The position numbers and the translations under genes are program-made. This document shows positions 1 through 6,269 of a stretch of 12,402 nt of DNA, one piece after another. Within the stretch, counting starts at the first letter, position 1, and each line of letters starts with the position of its first letter. Under the pieces are notes generated by a model. That model was not told the origin of the DNA and did not search any database. It worked only from the letters and a program-made list of their open reading frames with translations. The stretch lies in contig JAADFS010000073.1 in the NCBI GenBank assembly GCA_013152795.1, positions 1 to 12,402 of the forward strand, read 5' to 3'. The stretch is from Deferribacteres bacterium. GTDB taxonomy: Bacteria; Nitrospirota; Thermodesulfovibrionia; UBA6902.

Positions 1-1555
1 TCTGTACACCGGCATCCTTTTCCCTGAGCCTGTAGGAGAACATATCCAGCACTTCATCCAGGACAGCGTTTATATTCATCTGCTCCGGCACCGAGGCCGT
101 TCCCCTTGAAAAATTCAGGAGGTCCTCGACGATTTTCTTGCACGCCTCTGCATTTCTGTTTATAATCTCAAGGTCTGCCACAGCCTGCCCGTTGTCCCTG
201 AGGTCTTTAATCAACAACCCCGTATAGCCCATGATAATGCCGAGGGGATTGTTTATCTCATGGGCAAGCCCGGCGGCGAGCCGGCCTATGGAGGCCATCC
301 TGTCGGCTTCCTTCATCCTGTCCTGTACAAGCTTCCATTCCGTTATGTCCTTGATGATCGCCTCAAAGCCGCAGACCCTGCCTGCGCCGTCCTTGAGGAA
401 GCTGGCCGAGATCAGTACATCGACATGCCTCTGGTCGGCACATGTGAGTTGTGTTTCATAGTCCTTCACATAGCCGGTTTTTTCCATTGCCCGGAAAAGC
501 CTGTCGCACTCTTCCTTCTTCAGAAACAGCTCATAGAGCGTCTTCGCACGGGCCGTATCCGGCCTGTCCCTGCATCCGAAGAGCTCCAGTCCGGCCGGAT
601 TTATGTCGTGAATGACCCCCGTGAAGTCGGCCACGATAATCGCATCCCTGGAGCCTTCAAAGATACGCCTGTACTTTCTCTCGGAATTCTTCAGATACTC
701 CATCATACGGTTGAATGAATCGGCAAGGCCTCCTATCTCATCCCTGCTTTTCATGGTAAAAGGGGTATCGAGGTCTTTTCTGCCTTCTACTACGGACCTG
801 AAGAACCTGCTGACGTTCTTTATAGGTCTGACCGCGACGATGTCTATGTAGTAATTCAGTGACAGGAACAGAAACAGTACGCCAACAATCCCGGTGAGAA
901 ATATGGATATAACGAGACCCCGTATCTGCGCGAAGGTCTCATCAAGGGGGATTGCTATGGATTCCACGCCTATGACCTCTCCGGGTTTCCTGTTGAATCC
1001 GCCGCGTGTCCCGTAGAGGCTGACGAGTTTGGCAGGCGCCTTTTCCGGGGAGCCGTGGCAGGCCAGGCATTCGGCCTCCATGATCACGGGCCGCGCATGC
1101 AGGAAATATTTTTTGTTCTTCCTATTGATAATCTCTCTCTTTATCGCCGTCCTGTTTTTTCTGAACTCCGCTATATATTGCATCTCCAGTTCATTCGGTG
1201 CGTTTTCAGGATTCATGGGATTTACCGCCACCCTGCGGTATTGAAAATCAGGGGAGAGCTTGCTGAATTCCGACATTATTCCCCTGTTCATAAAAGAGAC
1301 GGACATGACTTCCGGAACGAATTCCTCGGCGGGAAGGACATGAAACAGCTTGGGTCTGACCTTTTTGCGTATGTAGCCGATTGTTGCCTGTATATGGGAA
1401 AAAAGTATGTCGGTTTTCTGGTATGTCTGCGTGATAATACTGTCCTTCAGGTATACGTATATAACGATATTCAGGATGCACCAGAAGATGATGACTATCA
1501 CCCCGTTGCCGAGCAGAAACTTCGATGTGAGGGGCATATCCCGGAGCCGTTTCAT
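1..1555 (-). CDS. Haem-binding (CxxCH) DUF3365-HAMP-PAS sensor histidine kinase, 3' end cut by the window
   Basis: Reading the minus strand from ATG at 1555 gives 518 codons with no stop; the C-terminus runs off the left edge. Membrane segments lie at about residues 12-35 and 214-237. The periplasmic part between them looks like a DUF3365/Tll0287-type domain and carries CLACHG, a c-type haem attachment motif with Cys163, Cys166 and His167. Then follow a HAMP linker (about 237-288), a PAS domain (about 290-405, ending in the usual FEAIIKDITE-type strand) and a HisKA helix with H-box AGLAHEINNPLG, phospho-acceptor His432. The HATPase domain should lie beyond the edge. By family, it would autophosphorylate in response to a periplasmic signal and pass phosphate to a response regulator not seen here. 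It is transcribed divergently from the sulfur genes, across a 129-bp AT-rich spacer. The signal is unknown; haem suggests redox state, O2, NO or another small ligand (inference). Confidence 0.93.
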   Translation of the reverse strand, partial: MKRLRDMPLTSKFLLGNGVIVIIFWCILNIVIYVYLKDSIITQTYQKTDILFSHIQATIGYIRKKVRPKLFHVLPAEEFVPEVMSVSFMNRGIMSEFSKLSPDFQYRRVAVNPMNPENAPNELEMQYIAEFRKNRTAIKREIINRKNKKYFLHARPVIMEAECLACHGSPEKAPAKLVSLYGTRGGFNRKPGEVIGVESIAIPLDETFAQIRGLVISIFLTGIVGVLFLFLSLNYYIDIVAVRPIKNVSRFFRSVVEGRKDLDTPFTMKSRDEIGGLADSFNRMMEYLKNSERKYRRIFEGSRDAIIVADFTGVIHDINPAGLELFGCRDRPDTARAKTLYELFLKKEECDRLFRAMEKTGYVKDYETQLTCADQRHVDVLISASFLKDGAGRVCGFEAIIKDITEWKLVQDRMKEADRMASIGRLAAGLAHEINNPLGIIMGYTGLLIKDLRDNGQAVADLEIINRNAEACKKIVEDLLNFSRGTASVPEQMNINAVLDEVLDMFSYRLREKDAGVQ

Positions 1556-1627
1556 TCTACAATATCTTACTACAATCCGGCTAAAAGACAAGCATGAAAT
1601 ATTTCACAGGATTATGTTATTATTTAT

Positions 1628-1656
1628 TTGTTTCCTACTTAAGAGCAGATTATCAT
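1628..1656 (+). promoter_or_regulatory. Possible sigma-70 promoter for the DUF1858 gene
   Basis: TTGTTT (1628-1633) and TATCAT (1651-1656) are separated by exactly 17 bp in the AT-rich divergent spacer. The -10 element matches the consensus at 5 of 6 positions, but the -35 at only 3 of 6. The start codon at 1685 would follow a leader of about 22 bases. The same 1556-1684 spacer must also contain the promoter of the minus-strand kinase, which I could not pin down. Confidence 0.3.
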
Positions 1657-1684
1657 AATTTAAAATTAAATTAAAACGGAAAAA

Positions 1685-1921
1685 ATGGATATGGGTGACG
1701 ATGTTGAGCCCGAAATAGGGCCGGGATCAAGGGCTGACGAGATAATGCGCATGTACCCGGAGACCACGGATTTCTTTGTGGACCTGGGGATATGCAGTTG
1801 CGGATTCGACGGGAAGTTCGGAAAGATGGCCATGCAGAAAACCCTTGAAGAGATCGCCCGTGACAAGGGTATCCCTCTTGAGGAGATACTGAAAAAGGTA
1901 AGAGACTTGACAGAGGACTGA
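1685..1921 (+). CDS. DUF1858-family small protein
   Basis: A 78-residue soluble protein. Its core matches the DUF1858 pattern: a hydrophilic start, then ADEIMRMYPETTDFFVDLGI, a Cys pair (ICSCG, Cys37 and Cys39), and a helical C-terminal half with LEEIARDKGIPLEEILKKV. DUF1858 domains also occur at the N-terminus of ScdA/RIC-type iron-sulfur repair proteins and beside hybrid-cluster and sulfur or redox genes. The biochemical role of the free-standing form is not established; the closely spaced cysteines could bind metal or persulfide (inference). ATG at 1685 is chosen because it opens the frame just after a weak purine-rich stretch (CGGAAAAA); ATG at 1691 is an alternative. It precedes the sulfur transporter gene in the same direction but is separated by 245 bp that looks regulatory, so it may be its own transcript. 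Confidence 0.8.
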   Translation: MDMGDDVEPEIGPGSRADEIMRMYPETTDFFVDLGICSCGFDGKFGKMAMQKTLEEIARDKGIPLEEILKKVRDLTED

Positions 1922-1926
1922 CCCCC

Positions 1927-1949
1927 TGGTTTTGCTGCACGTAAAACCA
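1927..1949 (+). terminator. Weak hairpin after the DUF1858 gene
   Basis: TGGTTTT and AAAACCA form a perfect 7-bp stem with a 9-base loop, starting 6 bases after the DUF1858 stop codon. No T-run follows; the downstream bases are A-rich. It could be a poor or factor-assisted terminator or an mRNA-stabilising hairpin. A 7-bp AT-rich stem can arise by chance. Confidence 0.25.
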
Positions 1950-1982
1950 CTGGAACAACAGGTATTAAAAAGAAAAAAGATA

Positions 1983-2008
1983 TTGATAAAAATTGATAAT
2001 CAATTGAT
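1983..2008 (+). promoter_or_regulatory. Phased TTGAT half-sites and nested palindromes upstream of the transporter gene
   Basis: TTGAT occurs three times at 1983, 1993 and 2004, so about one helical turn apart. AATTGAT-A-ATCAATT (1991-2005) is a perfect inverted repeat with one central base, and ATCAATTGAT (1999-2008) is a perfect palindrome overlapping it. TTGAT is also the half-site of FNR/CRP-type operators, but the standard TTGAT-N4-ATCAA spacing is not present. The arrangement looks like an operator for a helix-turn-helix regulator in front of the transporter gene. In such AT-rich DNA some of this could be chance. Confidence 0.35.
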
Positions 2009-2078
2009 TAATTTTTTTAATTGGACTATTCAAACTATGTGTATTAACATGGAACTTCACGTTTTAAAGTAAGCTGGA

Positions 2079-2099
2079 GCCGGTGACTTTTCAGCCGGC
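2079..2099 (+). promoter_or_regulatory. Leader hairpin upstream of the sulfur transporter gene
   Basis: GCCGGTGA-CTTT-TCA-G-CCGGC forms an 8-bp stem with a 4-base loop and one bulged G. It is GC-rich inside an otherwise AT-rich leader and is followed by AACCCGTGGTC. The ribosome-binding site AAGGAGG (2149-2155) and the start codon at 2167 lie about 50-70 bases downstream, so the hairpin belongs to a 5' leader. The segment CCGGCAACC resembles a conserved stretch of SAM-I-type riboswitches, but the rest of that fold is not visible. Confidence 0.3.
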
Positions 2100-2166
2100 A
2101 ACCCGTGGTCTTCTTATCCTCAAAACCGCAAGAACAAATTTTTATAAAAAGGAGGGTTGTAATCCT

Positions 2167-3594
2167 GTGGAAAACATCGAAAAAAGAAATCAGGTCTGGG
2201 CGTTTATCGTTACAGGTATTCTTATCCTGATCAGCTTGTTGTATTACAAGGTGAATGTTTACTACATGTACCTTATAGTGTACATCTGGTTCGGCTTTGC
2301 ATACGGGATGATGCTGCAGTACGGAAGATTCTGCATGGCTTCGGCATCAAGGGACCTCTTTGCCGCGGGCGTGCCGCGAATGGCGGTGGGCATACTGATA
2401 GCACTTATATTTTTCAGCCTTGTCGGTGTCGTCCTGTCCATAACGAACATGAGCACCTTCCACCCCGGGCCATTGGGGTTTCACGAACTGATAGGAGGTG
2501 TCATCTTCGGTATCGGGATGGTCCTTGCAGGCGGTTGCGCATCCGGTTCACTGTATAAGATCGGCGAGGGCAACGGCACATCCATCCTCTCGATTATCGG
2601 GATTGCCTTCGGGCAGGCTATATTCGTGGATATAGGCGGTGTATTCAACAAGCTGATGCCCCAGTCATGGATGGACAAGGCCGAGGCCACCAGGTGGATT
2701 CCCGCGGATAAGATGACAGCGTGGTTTGATCACTATCTTGCAGGATATGTCTTCCACCAGCCACAGATTCTACTGTCAGAGACAAAGGCCATAAAGTCCC
2801 TGGCAGGCGAGGGGAATATAAGATATTTCATTGGTGATTCACTGATCAATACGATTATCCCCGCCGCTATCGTGCTTCTCCTTATATACTATTTCTATAC
2901 GAGGAAGGGTTTCATTAAAAAGAGAAGGAAGAAAAAGGGCAGTACCGGTTTCAGTGACGAGCTTGCCGGCATATGGAATATAATAACGGCCTCCCAGAGG
3001 ACCACTTTCATGGGAGTCCTCATAGGAATAACGGCGGGAATCCATATCCTTGCCATGAAGGGAATGCAGCTCAGGTTCGGTGTTAACAATTTCGGGCAGC
3101 TCCTGACGAGAATGGGTCATGGTGTGGATGTATCCATTACTGGGAAGGTGTTTGACCCGGGGTACTGGTATATTACAACACAGGAGGCCCAGTTTGCCGG
3201 CTGGATCATGGAAAAGCTCGGGTGGAACGTACGTGATAATGTGTTTTTCGGCGTAATGAACGGCCTTCCGGAACTCTGGCGTAACCCTGCGCTGTGGATG
3301 TCCATAGGCATTATCTTCGGTGCGATGGTAATGGCGCTCCTGAAGAAAGAATTCAAGTTCAAACTCCCGAAGGGTGAGCTTATTATATGGGGTCTTGGCG
3401 GCGGACTGCTCATGGGTGTAGGCGCAAGGGTCGCCCTGGGATGTAACATAGGCGCATTCTTCATCAGGGTAGCCGGCGGTGATCCGGGTGGATGGCTGTT
3501 TGGAATGGGCATGGTGCTCGGCGGCTATGCAGGCGTCAAGTTCTTCAACTGGTGGACGGAAAGAAAAATGGCCAAAGAAATGGAGGCATTTTAA
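2167..3594 (+). CDS. tsuA: YeeE/YedE-family (TsuA-like) thiosulfate/sulfur transporter
   Basis: A 475-residue polytopic membrane protein. Two repeats of the YeeE/YedE (Sulf_transp) signature are visible: GRFCMASASRDLF (Cys56) with GGCASGSLYKIGEGNG (Cys124) in the first half, and ALGCNIGAFF (Cys426) with GGWLFGMGMVLGGYAG at the C-terminus. Three conserved cysteines are the hallmark of TsuA, the thiosulfate importer, where they are thought to relay the substrate through the membrane. The protein is about 130 residues longer than typical TsuA; extra sequence lies between the second and third cysteine regions, with a basic loop (KKRRKKK) near residues 252-257. GTG at 2167 is chosen because AAGGAGG sits just upstream. 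An in-frame GTG at 2083 is rejected: it would start inside a leader hairpin and add a hydrophilic tail. A TusA-like gene follows after 43 bp, as in TsuA-TsuB pairs. Selenium or other sulfur substrates remain possible. Confidence 0.88.
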   Translation: MENIEKRNQVWAFIVTGILILISLLYYKVNVYYMYLIVYIWFGFAYGMMLQYGRFCMASASRDLFAAGVPRMAVGILIALIFFSLVGVVLSITNMSTFHPGPLGFHELIGGVIFGIGMVLAGGCASGSLYKIGEGNGTSILSIIGIAFGQAIFVDIGGVFNKLMPQSWMDKAEATRWIPADKMTAWFDHYLAGYVFHQPQILLSETKAIKSLAGEGNIRYFIGDSLINTIIPAAIVLLLIYYFYTRKGFIKKRRKKKGSTGFSDELAGIWNIITASQRTTFMGVLIGITAGIHILAMKGMQLRFGVNNFGQLLTRMGHGVDVSITGKVFDPGYWYITTQEAQFAGWIMEKLGWNVRDNVFFGVMNGLPELWRNPALWMSIGIIFGAMVMALLKKEFKFKLPKGELIIWGLGGGLLMGVGARVALGCNIGAFFIRVAGGDPGGWLFGMGMVLGGYAGVKFFNWWTERKMAKEMEAF

Positions 3595-3637
3595 ATAAAA
3601 AAACAAAAAAACAACAAACCAAAGGAGGAAGTTTACT

Positions 3638-3889
3638 ATGGCAATGAAATTTGAAAAAACAGGTGAAGGTAAATACATGCTGGATGTATGTGGATATGTA
3701 TGTCCGCATCCGCAGATTTACTGCAAGAAGTCTCTTGAGAAGATGGAAGAAGGGGATGTCCTGGAGGTGATATTTGACAATCCTTCTTCGGGTGAGACCA
3801 TAATCCAGATGTGCGACCAGGCAGGACATGAGATACTGGAAAAGAAAGAAGAAGGCGGCAAGCTGATATACATGATTGAGAAAGGTTAA
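3638..3889 (+). CDS. tusA: TusA/TsuB-like sulfur carrier protein
   Basis: An 83-residue cytosolic protein of the TusA/SirA/YeeD fold. The signature lies at residues 18-28, CGYVCPHPQIY, where Cys22 of the CPxP motif is the expected persulfide-carrying residue; Cys18 and Cys29 flank it. The central EEGDVLEVIFDNPSS and the C-terminal basic/acidic strand fit the family, and the length is typical. Family role: it accepts sulfur as a persulfide and passes it on, or (TsuB) supports thiosulfate uptake by the adjacent transporter. A strong site AAAGGAGG lies 9 bases before ATG. The gene starts 43 bp after the transporter stop across an A-rich run, so co-transcription is likely. A YedF-type selenium role is a less likely alternative. 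Confidence 0.88.
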   Translation: MAMKFEKTGEGKYMLDVCGYVCPHPQIYCKKSLEKMEEGDVLEVIFDNPSSGETIIQMCDQAGHEILEKKEEGGKLIYMIEKG

Positions 3890-3943
3890 GAAGAGAGAAA
3901 AACAGACGGGTAACTTTTTAAAGAATGGCGGGAGGATCTGTTT

Positions 3944-4195
3944 ATGAAAAATAGTTTACTGGCTATCATCATCATTGTAGTTGCAATCCTTGCCTTTTTG
4001 GTAGGTTACAGCTTGGCGCCTCGTACTGATGTAGCAGGCGGTGGGGCTCCGGTGGGTCATAAGGCTGCAGCGGGTTATGGAGCGAGTGGTGGTTACGGCG
4101 GCGGCTACGGGGGCGGTTACGGTGGAGCAGGCGGCTATGGCGGCGGTGGCGGTTACGGCGGCGGCTATGGCGGCGCAGGCGGCTACGGCCATTAA
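3944..4195 (+). CDS. Membrane-anchored Gly/Tyr-repeat small protein, unknown function
   Basis: An 83-residue protein that I do not recognise. Residues 4-22 form one hydrophobic helix (LLAIIIIVVAILAFLVGY), then a short linker (APRTDVAGGG), then from residue 44 a tail of almost only Gly and Tyr, with a few Ala and a final His. Tyrosines occur at 45, 51, 55, 59, 65, 71, 75 and 81, spaced mostly 4 or 6 residues apart. Residues 54-66 and 70-82 are identical (GYGGGYGGAGGYG) with a 16-residue period. The helix without a clear cleavage site suggests an inner-membrane anchor with the tail outside, although the orientation is not certain. GGGAGGA lies about 9 bases before ATG. It sits 54 bp after tusA and 40 bp before the UspA gene, so it is probably in the same operon. 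The tail is likely disordered or adhesive; tyrosine cross-linking or metal binding are guesses. Confidence 0.75.
   Translation: MKNSLLAIIIIVVAILAFLVGYSLAPRTDVAGGGAPVGHKAAAGYGASGGYGGGYGGGYGGAGGYGGGGGYGGGYGGAGGYGH
4103..4192 (+). repeat. 48-bp-period coding repeat in the Gly/Tyr gene
   Basis: The first unit covers 4103-4150 and the second 4151-4192, incomplete at its end. Over the 13 codons that encode the same peptide (4103-4141 against 4151-4189), I count seven base differences, all at third positions and all synonymous. The peptide is therefore conserved while the DNA has drifted, which argues for selection on the protein and not a fresh DNA duplication. Confidence 0.75.
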
Positions 4196-4235
4196 AAGAT
4201 TGAATGCTGTTGTATAGAGATCTGAGGTGGGAACT

Positions 4236-4706
4236 ATGAAAAAGATTTTAATTGCAGTAGACGGAACAAAAGGCAGCAAAGATGCACTGGAGATATGCAC
4301 TAAAATGTGCATGTGCGTACGCCCCGAGACTGTTGTACTGGTTTATGTTGAAAAGTTCGAAGGTATGTCCCTGATAGATGAAATGATAGGCGATGCGGAA
4401 ATGTCCACCCTCATGGAGTCGCTTTCAGGCACTGAATATAAAGAGGCACTGGATAAAAAGGCGGAGAGGATCCTGAATCATTACAAGCATGCATTGGAAG
4501 AAAAGGGGCTCACCGGTATAAAGACTGTGGTTAAAGGCGGACATCCTGCTGATGAGATACTCAAGACAGCCGATGAAGAGGGAGTTGACATGATAATTAT
4601 CGGTTCAAGGGGCAAGAGGACATCGCATTTATTCATGGGAAGCGTCAGCAGAGAGGTGGTTGACAGGGCCGAAGTTCCGGTGCTGGTTGTCAAGAGAAAA
4701 CAGTAG
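4236..4706 (+). CDS. UspA-family universal stress protein
   Basis: A 156-residue single-domain cytosolic Usp protein. The N-terminal strand KKILIAVDGTKGSKDALEIC and the C-terminal ATP-binding loop GSRGKRTSHLFMGSVS (Gly-x2-Gly-x8-Gly-Ser, about residues 125-140), followed by VVDRAEVPVLVVKRK, define the ATP-binding branch of the family. The middle KGGHPADEILKTADEEGVDMIIIGSRG is also typical. ATG at 4236 is chosen because GAGGTGGG stands 4-10 bases before it; the in-frame GTG at 4227 overlaps that ribosome-binding site and is rejected. Such proteins bind ATP or AMP and often modulate transporters or stress responses. Its place as the last gene of the sulfur block before a strong terminator suggests a regulatory or energy-sensing link to sulfur uptake (inference). 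Confidence 0.9.
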   Translation: MKKILIAVDGTKGSKDALEICTKMCMCVRPETVVLVYVEKFEGMSLIDEMIGDAEMSTLMESLSGTEYKEALDKKAERILNHYKHALEEKGLTGIKTVVKGGHPADEILKTADEEGVDMIIIGSRGKRTSHLFMGSVSREVVDRAEVPVLVVKRKQ

Positions 4707-4794
4707 CAGTCAGACCGCCGTTTAAGCAATTCCTTATTGAGTATACGGCATGATTTTCCGAGTAAAGTGGACATGCTGTGTGCAATATCCATTT

Positions 4795-4838
4795 CCAGAA
4801 GAGCCACGCGCGTGAAACGGTGGTTCTTCTGGTTTTTT
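4795..4838 (+). terminator. Strong Rho-independent terminator after the UspA gene
   Basis: CCAGAAGAGCCAC (4795-4807) pairs with GTGGTTCTTCTGG (4820-4832) over 13 positions, with a single G-U wobble and a 12-base loop, and TTTTTT follows at 4833-4838. It lies 88 bases after the UspA stop and closes the sulfur block. Only about 29 bases separate it from the next start codon, so it also sits in the 5' region of the FAD gene. Confidence 0.88.
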
Positions 4839-4867
4839 GTTTGATATCCGGATGGAGAGATACTCAA

Positions 4868-6265
4868 TTGAATATTAAGGACAGGACCGACATAGTAGTT
4901 GTGGGAGGCGGCCTTGCAGGGCTTTCGGCGAGCTTCGCCCTGTCGAGGGCGGGCCGGCAGGTTGCAGTGTTTGAAGGCGACTCCGAAGTGGGAGGTCTGT
5001 CAAAGACGATCCGCTGGGGGGATTTCAGGTTTGACCTGGGGGGGCACAGGTTTATCACCAAGAATGAAAAGACCGAGCGTTTTGTGAAGACGCTGCTTGA
5101 AGGGCAATACCTGACCGTCCCGCGCAAGAGCAAGATCTATATGCAGAACAAGTTCTTCGACTATCCCCTGAAGCCGTCCAATGCCCTGTTCGGCCTCGGC
5201 ATACCCACCACATTGAGGGTGATATCCGACTACAGCAAGGAAAAGATAAAAAACCTCTTCAGGACACCGAAGAACATCTCTCTTGAGGACTGGGTGGTAA
5301 GCCATTTCGGCAGGACCATGTTCACCATCTATTTCAAGGAATACAGCGAGAAGGTCTGGGGCATTGAATGGATAAGTGAGGAATGGGTCTCGCAGAGGAT
5401 AAGCGGTCTCTCGCTCGGCGTTGCGATAAAGAATGCCTTTTTCAAATTCAGCGGACAGGAAGTCAACACCCTTGTCGACAAGTTTATCTATCCCCCGATG
5501 GGAATAGGGCAGATATCCGACAGGCTGAAAGCTGAGATAGAGAAAGAAAACCCTGTCCTGACGAATACGAGGGCGGTGCAGATAAATCACAAAAATTTTC
5601 TCATCAACAGCCTAATCGCCGCCAACTGCGACCGCAGATATGAAGTCAGGGGCAGTGAATTCGTATCCAGCATACCGCTGACCGGCCTTGTGAAAATGCT
5701 CACTCCGCCGGCGCCCGATGACATACTCGATGCAGTATCAAAGCTGAAGTACAGGGACCTCGTGATAGTGACGGTTATGCTTGACCGCGAGAGGGTGACC
5801 GACCTTACATGGATGTATCTGCCGGAGCAGGACATGCGCCTCGGCAGGATTCATGAACCCAAGAACTGGAGCCCCCATATGGCCCCGGAGGGCAAGACCC
5901 ACATAGTGGCGGAATACTTCTGTTTCAGGGGCGACGGCACATGGAATCTGACCGACGACCAACTGGTATCCCTTACGGTGAAACAGTTGGAAAAGCTGCT
6001 GGCCATCAGGGAGAACGAGGTGATCGGCAGTTGCGTGGTGAGAGTCCCCGGAGCTTACCCGCTGTTTGAGGTCGGCTATACAAAATATTATTCGAGGGTC
6101 CTGAGATACCTCCGGAACTTCCGGAATCTCCACATCATCGGCCGGACAGGGATGTTTAAATACTACAACATGGACCGCGCTATCGAGACCGGCATCGAGG
6201 TGGCTGAAGACATCCTCGGGAAACCGCAGCGGAAAGAAAGGGAAGCGCTTCCCGCAGGGGCATAA
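4868..6265 (+). CDS. FAD-dependent amine oxidase / UDP-galactopyranose mutase-like flavoprotein
   Basis: A 465-residue protein. Residues 9-18 (IVVVGGGLAG) form the GxGxxG Rossmann FAD motif, Glu36 ends the second strand as the likely ribose ligand, and GGLSKT plus LGGHRF follow as in the protoporphyrinogen oxidase / UDP-galactopyranose mutase superfamily. The middle YSEKVWGIEW and the C-terminal IIGRTGMFKYYNMDRAIETG (second FAD contact) are typical of a subgroup often found with glycan or lipid genes. The substrate cannot be read from the sequence. TTG at 4868 is chosen: the N-terminus then starts just before the first strand and GGAGAG lies about 10 bases upstream. A GTG at 4778 in frame is rejected because that extension runs through the terminator hairpin. 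It is followed after 4 bp by a radical SAM gene, so the two are co-translated and probably share a pathway. Confidence 0.85.
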   Translation: MNIKDRTDIVVVGGGLAGLSASFALSRAGRQVAVFEGDSEVGGLSKTIRWGDFRFDLGGHRFITKNEKTERFVKTLLEGQYLTVPRKSKIYMQNKFFDYPLKPSNALFGLGIPTTLRVISDYSKEKIKNLFRTPKNISLEDWVVSHFGRTMFTIYFKEYSEKVWGIEWISEEWVSQRISGLSLGVAIKNAFFKFSGQEVNTLVDKFIYPPMGIGQISDRLKAEIEKENPVLTNTRAVQINHKNFLINSLIAANCDRRYEVRGSEFVSSIPLTGLVKMLTPPAPDDILDAVSKLKYRDLVIVTVMLDRERVTDLTWMYLPEQDMRLGRIHEPKNWSPHMAPEGKTHIVAEYFCFRGDGTWNLTDDQLVSLTVKQLEKLLAIRENEVIGSCVVRVPGAYPLFEVGYTKYYSRVLRYLRNFRNLHIIGRTGMFKYYNMDRAIETGIEVAEDILGKPQRKEREALPAGA

Positions 6266-6269
6266 CCAT

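Noticed and set aside
2021..2047. TTGGAC ... TATTAA as a promoter for the transporter gene
   Set aside because: Spacing is only 15 bp, below the usual 16-18; a promoter is likely in this region but this pair is not convincing.
2083..2166. In-frame N-terminal extension of the sulfur transporter from GTG at 2083
   Set aside because: It would begin inside a GC hairpin, has no ribosome-binding site, and the GTG at 2167 has AAGGAGG correctly placed.
2040..2166. Calling the transporter leader a SAM riboswitch
   Set aside because: Only a GGCAACC-containing segment resembles SAM-I; the 5' AG-rich core and the remaining helices are not recognisable. Kept as a finding only.
2839..3678. Antisense frame of 279 codons opposite the transporter gene
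   Set aside because: It mirrors a conserved membrane protein with clear motifs on the plus strand and also runs back over the tusA ribosome-binding site; its peptide has no recognisable domain.
3956..4312. Antisense frame opposite the Gly/Tyr-repeat gene and the UspA start
   Set aside because: Ala/Thr-rich low-complexity peptide is the expected mirror of Gly/Tyr codons; the plus-strand gene has a good ribosome-binding site and synonymous repeat drift.
4778..4867. 30-codon N-terminal extension of the flavoprotein
   Set aside because: It passes through the stem, loop and T-run of an intrinsic terminator and adds residues ahead of the FAD-binding strand not expected in the family.
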